Source: Aralia elata
Taxonomy: Eukaryota > Streptophyta > Magnoliopsida > Apiales > Araliaceae
Length of the DNA: 64,000 nt
NCBI GenBank assembly: GCA_034770075.1
Contig: CM068383.1
Coordinates: forward strand, 50,239,222 to 50,303,221
Reading direction: 5' to 3'
Shown: positions 1 to 12,149 of the stretch, piece after piece
Layout: each line of letters starts with the position of its first letter
Numbering within the stretch: the stretch's first letter is position 1
Made by a program: the position numbers and the translations under genes
The notes under the pieces: generated by a model
Told to the model about the DNA's origin: nothing
Databases searched by the model: none
Seen by the model: only the letters and a program-made list of their open reading frames with translations

Positions 1-2112
1 AATTGACAAAGTATTAAGATTCTTTGATCAGATCGAAGAAGGAATACTTGTACAATGAGTTTCAAGATATCTCAAAATGGTATTTTCTCATAATGGACGC
101 TTCATGATACGCAATAATTGATTTGTGTATCTAAAAGAAGAAATTGTACCTTGTTGGACATGGTGCGGTCTATAGTGATTTTTACCAATATTCCAGTATC
201 TATCTAGGGTTATGCCCTAGAAATGGCTGCATATCTACAAAATAAAGTAACCTCAAAATTCGGTCCCAAGACTCCATAAAAGTTATCGATAGGGAGGATT
301 CCTAATCTTAAGTATGTTAAGATAAGGGTTTGTCCAACTTATGTGAAAAAGTTTCAAAAGATAAGTTTGGGACAAAATCTGACAAGTGCAGATTTGTGGG
401 ATATCCTAAAGAAAGTTTAGGATACTATTACTATAATCCTACACGCTGCCTTCTTAGATAAAGATGTTTATCATTGAAGGAGCTAGTGGGAGGATAATAG
501 ATCTTGAAGGAGTTCAAGAACCACAAAGCATTTTGAGTCAAATCGAGGAACTTGTAGATAGACCTATTATACCACAACCGAATCGTAAATCTGGAAGAGT
601 ACCGAATATACCTAGAAGGTATGGATTCATCATAGAGGATGATGATGATGTACACATCATAGATGATGATGATCCAGTTATATACGATGAGGTTATGAGT
701 AGTAGACACTTAGAGAAATGGCAGATGACCATGAAATCTAAAATGGACTCCATGTATGAGAACCAAGTATAGACTTTGGTTACTCCACTGAAAGGCATAG
801 TGCCTAGAGGGTGTATATGGGTCTTTAAAACAAAGACTGGGGCAAATGGAAAGGTGGAGACCTATAAGACCAGACTTGTTTAAAAGGTTTAAAATCAAGT
901 CAAGGAGTTGACTATGATAAAACCTTATTAACAGAAAATGCTCAAGTCCATTTGGATTTTACTTGCAATTGCAGCTTATTATTACTAAATATGGCAAATG
1001 GATGTGGAGACGCCCTTCCTCAATGAAGACTTGAGGAGAATGTATGTAAGATACAGCCAGAGGAATTTGTTTCAAAGGTTGAAGCAAATCGTATATGTAA
1101 ACTACAATGATCTATTTATGGATTGAAGCAAACTTCTCAAAGATGGAACATTCATTTTGATGAGACAATCAAAAGAGTTTGATTTTATCAAAAACGAGAA
1201 TGAACCTAGTGTGTACAAAAAGGGTCAGTGGGAGCACTGTGACATTCCTAGTATTATATGTTGATATACTACTAACAAGGAATGACACACCAATGCTATA
1301 ATCAGTAAAGATAAAATTGTCTAAACATTCCTCCATGAATAACTTGGGAGGAGCATCTTATATATTGGGGATATAAATCTATATAGATAGATTTAAAAGG
1401 ATGTTCAGCTTGACCCAATAAAAGTATATTCATTCGATGCTAAAGGCGTTTAGCATAGCAAACTCCAAGAGAGGTCTCATGATGATGAGCCATGGAGTGT
1501 ATCTCTCTAAAATTATCTCCAATGAAAGAGAGATCACATGAGTTACTATCATGTATGCAATGAATATACAAGGCCTGATGTTGATCAGTCATATTTTGGA
1601 GAAGATCACTATAAGATAGTGAAAAATATCTTTAAGTACTTAACCGGTATTGAGGATGTGATTATGATTCATGGTGGGTCTGAATTAAAACTAGAGGGTT
1701 AAACAGACTCAAGTTTTTTTTTTAGACTGACCAAGACGATAACAAATCCACTTTAGGGTAAATTGTTACCTTGAATGGTGGTGCAGTGAATTGGAAAGGT
1801 TTCAAACAGCAAAGAGTTATTAGTTTAGTGACAAAAACAAAGTATATAGCTATAAATGAAGCTGCAAGTTAATTATTTGGATGAAAAGTTCATTACAGAA
1901 CTAGGAATAGTTCCTAAGTCTCATCTTGGATTCAAACATGTGTTGCGGCACTTTCATTTGATTAGTAAAATCATTGAAAGAGGAGAAGTCACTATAGATA
2001 GTGGACTATCAAGAACAACATTGCATATCCATTTACTAAAGCTTTATCCAAATAGTAGGATGATCGTCACTTAGAGAACAAGGGTATTAGATACCTTGGC
2101 GATTGGCTTTAG
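1..2112 (+). pseudogene. Ty1/copia element 1 pol remnant (IN C-terminus, RT, RNase H)
   Basis: This is the decayed 3' half of a copia polyprotein. Readable pieces, in order, are the post-integrase linker (464-772, acidic, ending in the conserved W-x-M-x-x-K-x-x-M-D-S-M segment that opens the RT domain), RT fragments through about 1700, and RNase H/C-terminal fragments at 1835-2112 ending in HLENKGIRYLGDWL. Many stops and frameshifts break it, so no complete enzyme is encoded. It is colinear with the minus-strand copia element 2 at 17627-19740, and both belong to one family. The 5' part (gag, protease, integrase core) lies left of the window. The polypurine tract and 3' LTR follow directly. 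Family assignment is confident; exact domain limits are approximate. Confidence 0.85.
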
Positions 2113-2126
2113 TGCAAGTGGGAGAT
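2111..2126 (+). other. Polypurine tract of copia element 1
   Basis: A purine-rich stretch (GTGCAAGTGGGAGAT) sits directly before the 3' LTR. The same sequence lies at the same place in copia element 2. In this class it primes plus-strand DNA synthesis. Confidence 0.65.
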
Positions 2127-3934
2127 TTAAAGTAGTATGCACGCAAGCCAATTATATTTGATATGATGTAGCATATACTTTATAATCTTATTCGGTTATT
2201 AAAGGCATTTTACTTTATCTACATTGTGTTGTTACATTAAATGTGATAAACCCATAGTTTGGAGCAATGCTTTTAGAATCATGATGGTGATCATGCTAAT
2301 GAGATCTAAATTCTAGATAGCTCACAAACTAAAATCGTTCTTAATCGTTGGATTACTAAAAAGGGGATTAGTGAATCCAGATAGATTAGTATATATGTTG
2401 CTTGTTCTTAGGAAGATGATGATTGATCTCATAATCATTTGTGTGGAGACACTAAAGCAAGTATGTAGGTGCTTATTGGAGAATAAGTACACTGAACGTG
2501 GCTCGCTAAGGAATACCTAATGGAGTTTTACTCGCCTGTCAATAGGAATTTCTCTAGTGATAGCAGTACAAGTAATCCTTGGACTTGAGATCATCATAGT
2601 ATCTTGTGTATGATGAGTTGTACTTTGACATGTTCCTTAAGACTTTTAGGGTATATCAAAGGGTATGATTGGGTATAATAAGTTGTACATGGCGATAGGT
2701 GAATGATCAATAAATAATCTACCATGTCTAGTAAAAGATGTGAATGTCCTATGTGATTCGATAAATGATAACTCAGTAGTCCTTGGCCAAGGCAGAATGA
2801 AATTAGAAAGGAGTTTCTAATTTGCATTATTTAGAGTTGTGCATTTGGGAATCGAAATATATATAATTAAATAAAATAAGACTTGACAGAAACTCCATGT
2901 CTTATATTTAATTGGGACATTGTATGGTAGAAGGATTGAATTGTACGGTAACTATGCACTGAAAGGTTCTTTTGTGATTAATGTTGAAATCTATATTATC
3001 TGGAAAGTCGTTGATCGCTAAGGGGGCTTACCCTTATTGTAGAATAAATGTTATTTATTTAAATGAATTAAATAGTTTAATTAATTTATTTAAATATAAT
3101 TAGAATTGTTCTAATTGATTTAGTCACAACCGGTTTAATATAGAGAACCTAAAGGGTCACACCGCAAAAAGAAAAATATTTATTTAAGAAGTAAATGGCA
3201 TAATTGTAATAATAAGTTAAGTGTATTTAATTTAGTCTATGGAGCTAGAATAAATTAAATAGCTTAATATTTATTATTTAATATTTTGGAAATATTAAAT
3301 ATAAATTAATAAGAGGAGTCTTATTATTATTATTATTATTATTACTATTACTATTATTTAATTCCTAATAGGGATTGAGAATTAATTAATAGAAGTACTC
3401 TCACATGAACTCCTAATTAGATTAGGAGCATAATTAATTAAAGGAGTTTAATTATAATAGAAACCTTAATCCTAAATAGTTTAGGGAAGGGTTATTCCTA
3501 CATCTATAAATAAGAGGAGTCTTATCATAGATTAGGGTTACACACTTTTGTATTAGATTGTGGAGAATACTTTTAATTTCTATAGAGATAGAAACTAGGG
3601 TTTTGCCAACACCCAACTTCTTGAATACCTATTCTTCCTTGGTAGATCACCTCTAGAGGCCAAACACTTGGGTGGCTAACGTTGATCAAAGGAAGGAATC
3701 TCATTGGTGAAATTCGAGGAGAACACGAAGGACTAGGAGTTGAACTTGTACTCGAGGAAGCTTTGATCTACGAAGGTATAATTCTTATTCTCTTTCTCTT
3801 TCGTATAATTGATAATTGAACACAAGGATAGATCATGGTGATAGTTTGTATTAAAATTTTAAAATCCGTTTTATCACGCTTCCGCCCTATTTGTGTAATT
3901 TGATTGCATGATTGCGTTATATACAAACCTAACA
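2127..3934 (+). repeat. 3' LTR of copia element 1
   Basis: About 1.8 kb. It matches, in reverse orientation, the LTRs at 15778-17612 and 38456-40275. The end is CCTAACA; the start should be TGAAAGTAG but here reads TTAAAGTAG. A TATA box (TATAAATA) lies at 3505-3512. A TTA-type microsatellite is at about 3322-3358. No gene is present; an antisense 77-codon ORF (2594-2827) is conserved only because the LTR is. Confidence 0.9.
3505..3512 (+). promoter_or_regulatory. TATA box in copia LTR
   Basis: TATAAATA in the middle of the LTR, where U3 meets R in plant copia elements. The same box occurs in the two LTRs of copia element 2 on the minus strand. Confidence 0.6.
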
Positions 3935-4954
3935 ATTGTCTTATGAATGTTATGTGATATAATTAAAGTCTAAAATTCTGCAATGCCTTAAAGATTGTGT
4001 GAATTCCATTCTTGTGCAAATCTTTTAATATTTGTACCAGTATTCAAGCTATGCTATAACATAAACTGTTAAAGCTTTAAAGTTCAGATATGCATGAACT
4101 TCTTGAGAAATATGTCAATGCCAATTATTTCGGCTAGGTGAATGTTAAAGTGTTTAATCGATTGGTTATTGAATCTGTAAAATATTATTGATGATAAATA
4201 GTGCTTTCCAAACCAATTTGTTTGGTGCGGATTCAAGGTAAGTTTAGAAATGAACAAACCCTTTCAATAGGGACAGTTCTTAGTCAAATATTTCGGCTGA
4301 CACACAAGGTGTCAAAATTAAATGCAATGTCATTTGGATGTAGTGTTGATCAACATAGAGTATTATAGGCTGATCCCCTAGATGTGCTCATAAATGATAC
4401 CGGGTTTACAGTTAAAATGTTGGGAAGCCCCTTTATGAATGAAAAGAAAGTTCTGGTATTTTGACCGCTCAACACGAAGGTGCAGTATATCATTTCAAAA
4501 GAAAAATGTTTTAAAACGAAAGCAAAGTATTATTCCTGTTTATTCAGAAAGTTTACAACTATTGTTCAGTTGTTAAAGTTAAATATCATGATTCTTGATT
4601 TTGTTGTTGTTTAAATTATTATACTTGCTAAGCTATAGAATGCTCATTCTTGCTTTAAATTAAACAACTTTTAGCTGAGCCCAAACGGGCGGAAGGATCC
4701 AGTAAGGACAAGGGAAAGAAAAAGATGAATGAGTAAAACAATGTGTAATGACATAGTATTATTATGTAATGGATAATATTATTATGTTTTGAACATGTAA
4801 TGGTCTTAGAACCTGGGTATGGAACGAATATATTTGTAATAATATAGTTAATTATATTTGTGTCATTAAGATTACGTATATAGATGAGTGTGATAAAGTA
4901 GTACCATGTAGTACCGGATCCGAGTTGAAGGTACCCAGATTTTGGGGTGTCACA
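3935..4954 (+). repeat. 3' part of the 5' LTR of gypsy element A
   Basis: This begins exactly where the copia LTR ends, so copia 1 is inserted in it. It ends GGGGTGTCACA, followed by a primer site. The text resembles the ends of LTRs B, E and J (blocks mentioning a tail of conserved AT-rich and CCCC-containing sequence). The first part of the LTR lies left of the window. No gene is seen. Confidence 0.8.
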
Positions 4955-4957
4955 GGT

Positions 4958-4969
4958 TGGTATCAAAGC
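4958..4969 (+). other. Primer binding site of element A
   Basis: TGGTATCAAAGC, three bases after the LTR end. It matches the initiator-tRNA-Met type site (TGGTATCAGAGC) with one change. Element B has the identical variant at 41059-41070. Confidence 0.8.
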
Positions 4970-5199
4970 TGATAGGTTATAAACCTTAGGTAGGGGAAAA
5001 AACCTTAAGATATAGCCTAGGAGAAGTTAGAAGAAGTTAATAAGTAAATAAAATAAAATAGAGTTTCTAAATGATGGATTAAGGAATTCGTCAAAAGAAA
5101 TAAAAGTAAAACTAAAACTTAAAATAAACTATGTTTGTTATGTGATAATAAATATATGTTATCAATATGTACTAATCAAGATATTAAAATTGATTGTAG

Positions 5200-5823
5200 A
5201 TGTTAGGAGAAGAAGTAGAGTATAGAGACATTCATGTTGTGAGTGAATAGCTGATCTCTCTACCAGAACTAGTACCTGAGCCAATACCGGAGGTAGAGGC
5301 TCACATAGAGAGTGTTCCAGACATAGACATGGACATGGACATCGATTTGGATGAGGAACGTGAGGAGGATCCCCCTGAGCAAGAGGAACTAGATGACAGA
5401 GTGTTTGAGGTTGTACCATCAAAGCCGGAAGAGGGGATCGAAGACTCGGCAGATATGCACGAGTTATTTGTAGTAGTGATCGACAGGAATGTTGAGCTGC
5501 GGAATGAGGTGATTGCCTTAAGGGCACAGTTAGAGAATGTGCAGTCTGAGAAGTAGGCTGTGGAGTCTTATTGGGAAGCAGAGATAGACAAAAGGGTGTT
5601 AGTTGAGGACCAAGTCCATGAGCTTAAGGAAGAATTGAGAGATAAGAAGTTGAAGATAAGTCAAATGACTCATGTCTTTAGGAGTTCTCATAAGGTGTAC
5701 TAGCGAAAGATCGCCTACCATCCAGTTAAGACAGGACAGACGAGGCACACTATTAATAGAGATATTATGATTGATCTGGCTGATTAGGAGTGTGCTTATG
5801 CCATTAGGCGAGGTCTATTCTAG
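5200..5823 (+). pseudogene. Accessory coiled-coil ORF upstream of gag, element A
   Basis: A 207-codon frame between the primer site and gag. The N-terminal half is acidic (a run of alternating M-D pairs, then D/E-rich sequence, about residues 40-75). The second half is heptad-like and charged (VELRNEVIALRAQLENVQSE, then VEDQVHELKEELRDKKLKIS), consistent with a coiled coil. The frame is interrupted at 5248, 5554, 5701 and 5785, every time by TAG. Element B carries an ORF of the same layout in the same place (41291-42088), so this is a genuine component of the family and not a chance frame. Its function is unknown. The start chosen is the ATG at 5200. Confidence 0.6.
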
Positions 5824-6151
5824 TATGTAGACAATGTATAAATAAATATTTATATATATTTGTAATGATGTGAATCCCAGCTTTTGTATACATAGCGGGG
5901 TTTCTTTTGTAAGTCCCAGCGATATTATAAGTTGTGGACTAGTATGTGAATCCCATCTTTCTGTAAGTAATAGAGGGATGTAAATGTAAATAGCTGAAGC
6001 TATGGGAAGAAAGATGTAAGAACTAAGAAGCATATTAATATAAGAAAAATTATTAAATGTGCTTTGTTATGAGTATGTGTTAGCATGTAGAAAAGAATGC
6101 CTTAAAATACGTATAGAACAATAATAACATAATTTTATTATTTAACAGAAA
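5824..6151 (+). other. Non-coding spacer between accessory ORF and gag, element A
   Basis: No gene. It contains repeated short blocks of the type 'gtgaatcccatctt' and 'gtaagtccca'. Similar blocks recur in the corresponding spacers of B (42089-42496) and E (about 47600-47900), so the spacer is conserved across the group. A possible splice acceptor (tttaacag) lies just before the gag ATG. Confidence 0.5.
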
Positions 6152-9033
6152 ATGCCGCCAAGAAGAAGACAAAGAACTCAGGAAGAAGAATCTCATAATG
6201 AGAATGAACATGGGGGCCAACCGGACCCTATGTAACAATTTATAAACTGTCTGGTAAGGGCCTTTAATAGAAAGCCCGTCGATATACCTGTGATCCTCCG
6301 ACTGGGCATGTTGCCAACTTTAAGAATTTAAAAGTGTGGGGCCTCCCGAATTTAAGGGGTCCACTGAGCCTATAAAGGCTCAATCTTGGGTGAAGGAGGT
6401 GGAGAAGGTGTTCATAATCACCAGAGTCGGAGAGGAGCAAAAGACCGCTTTTTGCTACCTATCTACTGAAAGGAGAAGCCAGTTTTTAGTGGGAAGCCAA
6501 CGAGAATAGGGCTGGAGAGGGAGTTATTGCATGAGATAGGTTCAAAGAAATTTTCTTCGAGAACTATATTCCTAGTAGCATGCAAAGTCGTATGGAGGTG
6601 CGGTTCTTTGAACTGAAACAGGGGGAGATGATAGTTCCCTAATATGCTGCCAGGTTCAATGAACTGGCCAGGTTTGCTCCACACTAGATGGACACGGAGG
6701 ACAGAAAAGCTAGGAGATTCGAGCAGGGACTGAAACCCTAGCTCTATAATAGGATTTCAATGTTCTAGAGTAACTCTTTTGGAATAATTTTGGAGAAGGC
6801 TATAATAGCCGGGGGGAATGAGACGAAGAGTCTCTATAACAAGGAGAAGAGGAACACGATTCAGAATGAAGGAGGAATTAGAGCTGAGGGAGCTAGTGTA
6901 AGTGGAGGAGGAAAGAAGCAAAAGTCGAACAATCCTGGAGCTACCAGGGAAAAGCAGGGAGACCTGAAGAAAAGGGTTGAACCATGCCAAAAATGTGGGA
7001 AGACTCATTTAGGAGTTTGTTTAAAGGGGAAAACAATCTGCTACCATTGCGAGTAGGAGGGACACATCTCTCCTAATTGCCCCAACCCGAAGAAGAGCGG
7101 TGGATGTTTCGCCTGCAGATCATCAGACCACATGGCAAAGAATTGCCCGAAGAAGGGGTCGGACGACAGTACATGGGGTAGCAGTGGGAAGCTAACCATT
7201 AATGGTCCAACTCCACCGACTAGACCAACGGCTCGGACCTTCAACATGACGGTCCAAGATGCAGTGGCATCCGAAGACGTAGTCTCAGGTATAATCCTAA
7301 TCAATAATATTAATGCTTATGTATTGTTTGATTCGGGTGCGACCTGTTCTTTCATATCTAATGAATTTGCTAGACGTTTAAGCTTACCTCTATAAAAACT
7401 AGAGTCTCCCTTAAACATAGAAGTTGTGAATAAAGAAGTAATCTCTATCGAACATATTCACCGAAATTATTGCGTCGAAATTAGAGGGCATAAACTATCG
7501 ATATATTTAATTCCGATTAAACCGATTAAACTGGGAGAATTCGACGTGATACTATGAATGAATTGGTTGTTTAACTACGGGGCAATGATAGATTGCCAGA
7601 AGAAAAGTGTAAACCTTAAGACTTCAAAGCAGTTTAAGGTAGTATTCTACGGTAGTAAATCATCGGGGCATTCTTGTTATCTAACGATGACGCAAGATAG
7701 GAAGTTGTTAAAGAAAGGATGTGAAGGTTATCTGTGCCACGTTGTTGATACCCAACAAGTGGGAGCATAAATGGGACATATACCTATTGTGCAAGAATTC
7801 GCGGATGTATTTTTCGACGAGTTTCCAGGTCTTCCGCTAGATAGGGTGATAGAGTTTGTTATAGACGTAGTGCCTAGAATGGCACCGGTTTCAAGGGCAC
7901 CCTATAGGATGGCGCCAGTAGAAATGAAGGAATTGATGATTCAATTGTAGGAGTTATTGGATAAGAAATATATTCAACCAGGTGTGTCCCCATGGGGAGC
8001 ACCAGTGTTATTCGTTAAGAAGAAGGATGGATCGTTAATGCTTTGTATCGACTACAGGAAGTTAAACAATGTAACGATTAAGAATAAGTATCTGTTGCCC
8101 AGGATCGACGATCTATTTGATCAGTTGAAAGGGGCAAAATATTTTTCTAAGATAGACTTAAGGATGGGGTATAACTAGTTAAAGGTGAGAGGAGAGGATG
8201 TACTAAAGACGACATTCAGAACTCGTTATGGTCATCATGAGTTTCTGGTAATGTCGTTCAGGTTGACAAATGCGCCAGCTGCATTTATGGATCTGATGAA
8301 CAGGGTGTTCAAGTAGTATCTAGATAAGTTTGTAGTAGTGTTCATAGATGATATCCTGGTCTACTCTAAGATGCAGGAAGATCATGCGGAACACCTAAGA
8401 TTAGTGTTAAAAACACTACGGAAGGAAAAGTTGTATGCGAAATTCATGAAGTGTGAATTTTGTCTAGAGAGAGTCCAGTTTTTGGGACATGTGATCGACA
8501 AGGATGGGATATCAGTAGATCCAACAAAGGTGGAGGCGGTGGTAAATTGGGAACAACCGAAGACGCCAACAGAAGTGCGTAGTTTCTTAGGACTAGCAGG
8601 ATACTATCGAAGATTTACACAAGATTTTTCGAAGATAGCTACCCCGTTGACGAATTTGACGAGGAAGACATTAAAGTATGTATGGACGGAAAAGTGTGAA
8701 GAAAGTTTTCAAGAGCTGAAGAAAAGACTCAGTGAAGCGCCTGTATTATCCTTACCAGATGATACGGGAGATTTTATAGTTTATAGTGATGCATCGCATA
8801 GAGGACTGGGTTGCGTGCTTATGCAACATGACAAGGTCATTGCGTACGCATTACGGCAATTAAAGGATTATGAGAGGGGATACCCTACTCATGACCTTGA
8901 ATTGGCCGCAGTAGTTTTCGCCTTGAAGATATGAAGGCATTACTTGTACGGAGAAAAATGTGAGATTTACACAGCCCATAAAAGTCTGAAGTATATCTTT
9001 ACACAGAAGGAGTTGAACATGAGGCAGAGGAGG
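6152..9033 (+). pseudogene. Ty3/gypsy element A gag-pol, truncated in RNase H
   Basis: The decayed gag starts at ATG 6152 (MPPRRRQRTQEEE). Zinc-knuckle motifs follow: CQKCGKTHLGVC (about 6985), CYHC...GH....C (about 7039) and CFACRSSDHMAKNC (about 7108). Next come the protease (LFDSGATCSF, about 7325), RT (SPWGAPVLFVKKKDGS at about 7990; FIDDILVYSK at 8338) and RNase H (YSDASHRGLGCVL, about 8785). The RNase H TDH motif reads TAH, so a catalytic Asp is lost. Stops are frequent, often TAG where relatives have CAG (for example 7054, 8176 and 8314). The frame ends abruptly at 9033 in NMRQR, where LTR B begins. Integrase is absent from this window. It belongs to the same lineage as E, the long-LTR chromoviruses. 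Confidence 0.9.
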
Positions 9034-9849
9034 TGTAATGACCGAGAATTTTTAAACTTCATTATTAATTAAATATAAAATTTAATTTTTAATGAGTTAG
9101 TTTTGTATGCTTATTTAAAATCTTGTGTGATTAAGTGGTTATGTGATTATGTGATTGCGCGTAATTGCTAGGATTAATTAAGGGGAGTCATTAATGGTTT
9201 AATTAAATTAGTGGACTAGCCCTAAGGTTTAATATCAAAAGAATTGATAAAGTTGTCTATTAATTAAATATTCAATTTACTTGAATATAGTGGAGGAATT
9301 AAAATTGCATAAATTAATTAATATAATTATTAATTAATGTGAGCAATATTAATATTAATATTTAATAGTCTATTTAGTAATTTAATACTAACGGACTAAA
9401 TCATTTATTTAATTAACCAATTCAATCTTTTATTTAATCATGAATTGGGGAGTTAATGTATACTAAATTAATTGGGATTTTAATTGTGTGGTATATCTAA
9501 TTAAGTAGTAATATACTGGAACATTAATTTTGGGACAAGAGTTATGGGACAAGATCCCATTTATTTGTCAACCGTGGTCTGGAAAGGGAGAGGGAATGGA
9601 AAATTGAATTTAACTAAATTATTGAAATAGTGGAGTCCCATTCCTTTGTTTCTCCAGCCGTGTATAGGCTTAAGCCTATTACTTATTTCAGATGATGAAC
9701 ATGATGAAGGAGGGTGTGGGTTGATGTGATCCATGCCTAACTTTCTACCTAATCTCCATTAACCAGTAGGTTCTTCTTCTTCACGTTGGTTCTTCAATTT
9801 CTGGACAAAGACTTTGTTTGGTTATTGGGTTTCTATAAATTAGGACCTT
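9034..9849 (+). repeat. LTR B segment 1, with promoter
   Basis: AT-rich, no coding. It carries a TATA box (TATAAATTA, 9834-9842) only 7 bases before insertion H1. The target duplication ACCTT is at 9845-9849. Confidence 0.8.
9834..9842 (+). promoter_or_regulatory. TATA box of LTR B
   Basis: TATAAATTA, the same word as in LTR E (43547, 53259). Insertion H1 at 9850 separates it from the expected start site about 25-30 bases downstream. Confidence 0.6.
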
Positions 9850-11691
9850 TGTTGGAAGATTTAGCAATCGATAAACACACACGTTTGATATTATTTAAAC
9901 AATGACAATTTGAGTTTTGTTGGTTGTGCAAGCTCAAAAGACAAGTAATAAATAAAATGAGGTAAAATATCAAGATAGAAAGATCTAAGATTACAATTTC
10001 CCCCAACACGTCATTTGAATCTCCTAACTCTCTCTTTTTAATCAGTTAAATCATACGAATTGACAACCGAGAAATCAAAACTTCATTAAAGCCTTCTGTC
10101 GATGGTCAATCACGAATCTTCTTAATGCGGTGCATAGGTATATGTCTATCCTATACACTATCAAGAAACCAATTTCAAGAATGATTAATAAGACACGTGT
10201 CACTAAATCTCGTTAACCGTCCTTTCAATTACCAACTTTCGCATAGGAAGTCATTGAGACTAGATTCTCCATTGGTTGCATTCAGTAGTTAGGTATATGT
10301 CTATCCCAACTACTATCAAGTTACCTATTTATGTGAATAATTAACAAGACACACGTCACTTAATCTAATTAATAACCCACAACAATCTTTAACTCTCGCA
10401 TATTATCATAACTAGGTCTTAACCTATAATCCGTTCGTCAAGTTCATATAGGTTCCCAAGGTAATTACTGGCCAAGCAATTAATCTAAGAAGGAAGGGTT
10501 ATGACAATCAATTCACAAATGATTAACTAATATCAAAGAGAGAGAATTCAAATCAATTTAGGTGTTGGGTTCTATTGAAATCTTAGAATAGAAAGTTAGT
10601 TCATGATAGCTATAACAAACATCAATTTCAATTCATACATCATCAAATTCGAATTACAAAAAGAGAGAAATTTCTAGAGATAAAACCACTTTTGAGGGTA
10701 TTCAGATGTTTCTCTCTTGGTGGTTGTAGCTTTGTAGCTCTCCTCTTCAATATTACAATCTTGATAGTCTGGTTGCTTGGGTCTTGGCTTGGTTCAGCTT
10801 GATTCACAGCCCTTAGCACTGTTGTATGATGTAATATGTAGCCTCCCTATCTCTAGGTATGAAATATGAAGCTCCAAAGAGATATTATATAGTGCCTCTA
10901 TGAAAAAGCCTAGCAAAACATCAGATTTTTGGTTAAAAAGTGAGCTGGAATCGCACTTGGAGCTCAAAAGATCGCACTCAGCACGCACAGGCGTGCTCGC
11001 ACGCTGCCCGCCTCGCCCGTGCCCCGCCCCTGGTGCTCGCCCCGCTTGCCCACGCCGTGCGCGTGCGCGTTGGCCAGCAGGTGCCGCGCGCGCTGCCTGG
11101 CGCAGCGCGCCGGCGCCCTTGGCCTATCACCCGACTCAGGTTTGACCTCTGTTAGTAAAATGGCCATAACTTTCTCATACGAACTCGAAATAAGGTGATT
11201 CAAGAGGCTACGGAAAGCTAAGAAGTAGATCTACAACTTCCATAAGTGGAGTTCGAAAAGATAATGGCTGGAGAAAGGGTGAAATTGAGCTCAAAGTGGC
11301 TGCTGTGTAAACTTTATGCTAAATCCGCGTGTAAAACGACCATAACTCTCTCATCCAAACTCACATTGGGATGATTCAAGATGTTTTGGAAAGCTAAGGA
11401 AAATATCTACAACTTTAGTTCTTTGAGTTTTAAGAGATACGGATTGGATCATGGTTGAAATTTAGCCGCAAGTAGCTGCTATGTCAATCGGAAGCTCAAA
11501 AATGGCAAACAAGGCACGTAGGTGTTGACGTTCAAATGACTTTGCTCTATTTCCTACAAAACTAAGTAAAAACACATAAAAACAATACAAAACATTTAAA
11601 AGCAATATAAAACTACAATATCTAAAAATAAGATAAAAATATAATAAAACCACATAAAATACCCAAATTGTGTGTATAAAACACACTCATC
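9850..11691 (-). mobile_element. Unclassified LTR insertion H1 (solo LTR-like)
   Basis: 1842 bp, from TGTTGG to ACTCATCA, with a perfect target duplication ACCTT (9845-9849 and 11692-11696). Homologous to H2 along its length. Read on the minus strand it starts TGATGAGTG and ends CCAACA. This resembles the LTR type found in non-chromovirus Ty3/gypsy (Athila/Tat-like) elements, but no internal domain is present to prove that. A minus-strand TATATAAT lies at about 10885. A GC-rich block (10985-11130) lies upstream of it. ORFs in the GC block are composition artefacts. Confidence 0.8.
10985..11130. repeat. GC-rich block in H1
   Basis: Roughly 150 bp made of short C/G words (cgcccgtgcc, gcgcgcgctg) in an otherwise AT-rich element. 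It corresponds in position to the larger GC block of H2. Confidence 0.7.
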
Positions 11692-12149
11692 AACCTTTTT
11701 CTTCACAGATCCATTTGTTAAATCTTTTTTAAGTTAGTATAGAGAGTGATTGTTGCTGGGAAGTAATAGAAATCTAAAATTGAGCGTTCACGGAGTATCA
11801 ATTTGACATCAAGAAGGTATACTGCCATTTTAACTCTTAAATTGATAAAGTCTGATAAGTCCATGATGCTTGTTAAATAGCTTGTTAATTAATGCCATGA
11901 TTTTATCTGGGTCTGTATGCATGTTTGGGACCAATGTGGTTACACTGAGATGCATTTATAAGAGTTGGGCCATATTCATTTCGGGTTCTGCAGAAGCAGA
12001 GCTGATCTTGAGCCTGTGCAGCAGTGGCGCGACCGCGCCCATTCCTAGGCTAAAACCAGCTCGGTCGTGCTGGTTACCAGTTTCTGTTGCTATTATTCTG
12101 ATGTTTCGAGCATGTTAGATTAGCCCATTCATGCATAAAAATAGGTTTA
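11692..12149 (+). repeat. LTR B segment 2
   Basis: Continues LTR B after H1. It holds a decayed GC palindrome module (12025-12079). Target bases GTTTA (12145-12149) precede H2. No gene. Confidence 0.75.
12025..12079. repeat. GC palindrome module, first copy in LTR B (decayed)
   Basis: Two GC-rich near-palindromes (GGCGCGACCGCGCC, then a degenerate CAGCTCGGTCGTGCTGG) joined by a CTAGGCTAAAA spacer. The same two-part module recurs less decayed at 15057-15107. Substitutions against the intact copy are mostly G/C to A/T. Confidence 0.75.
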
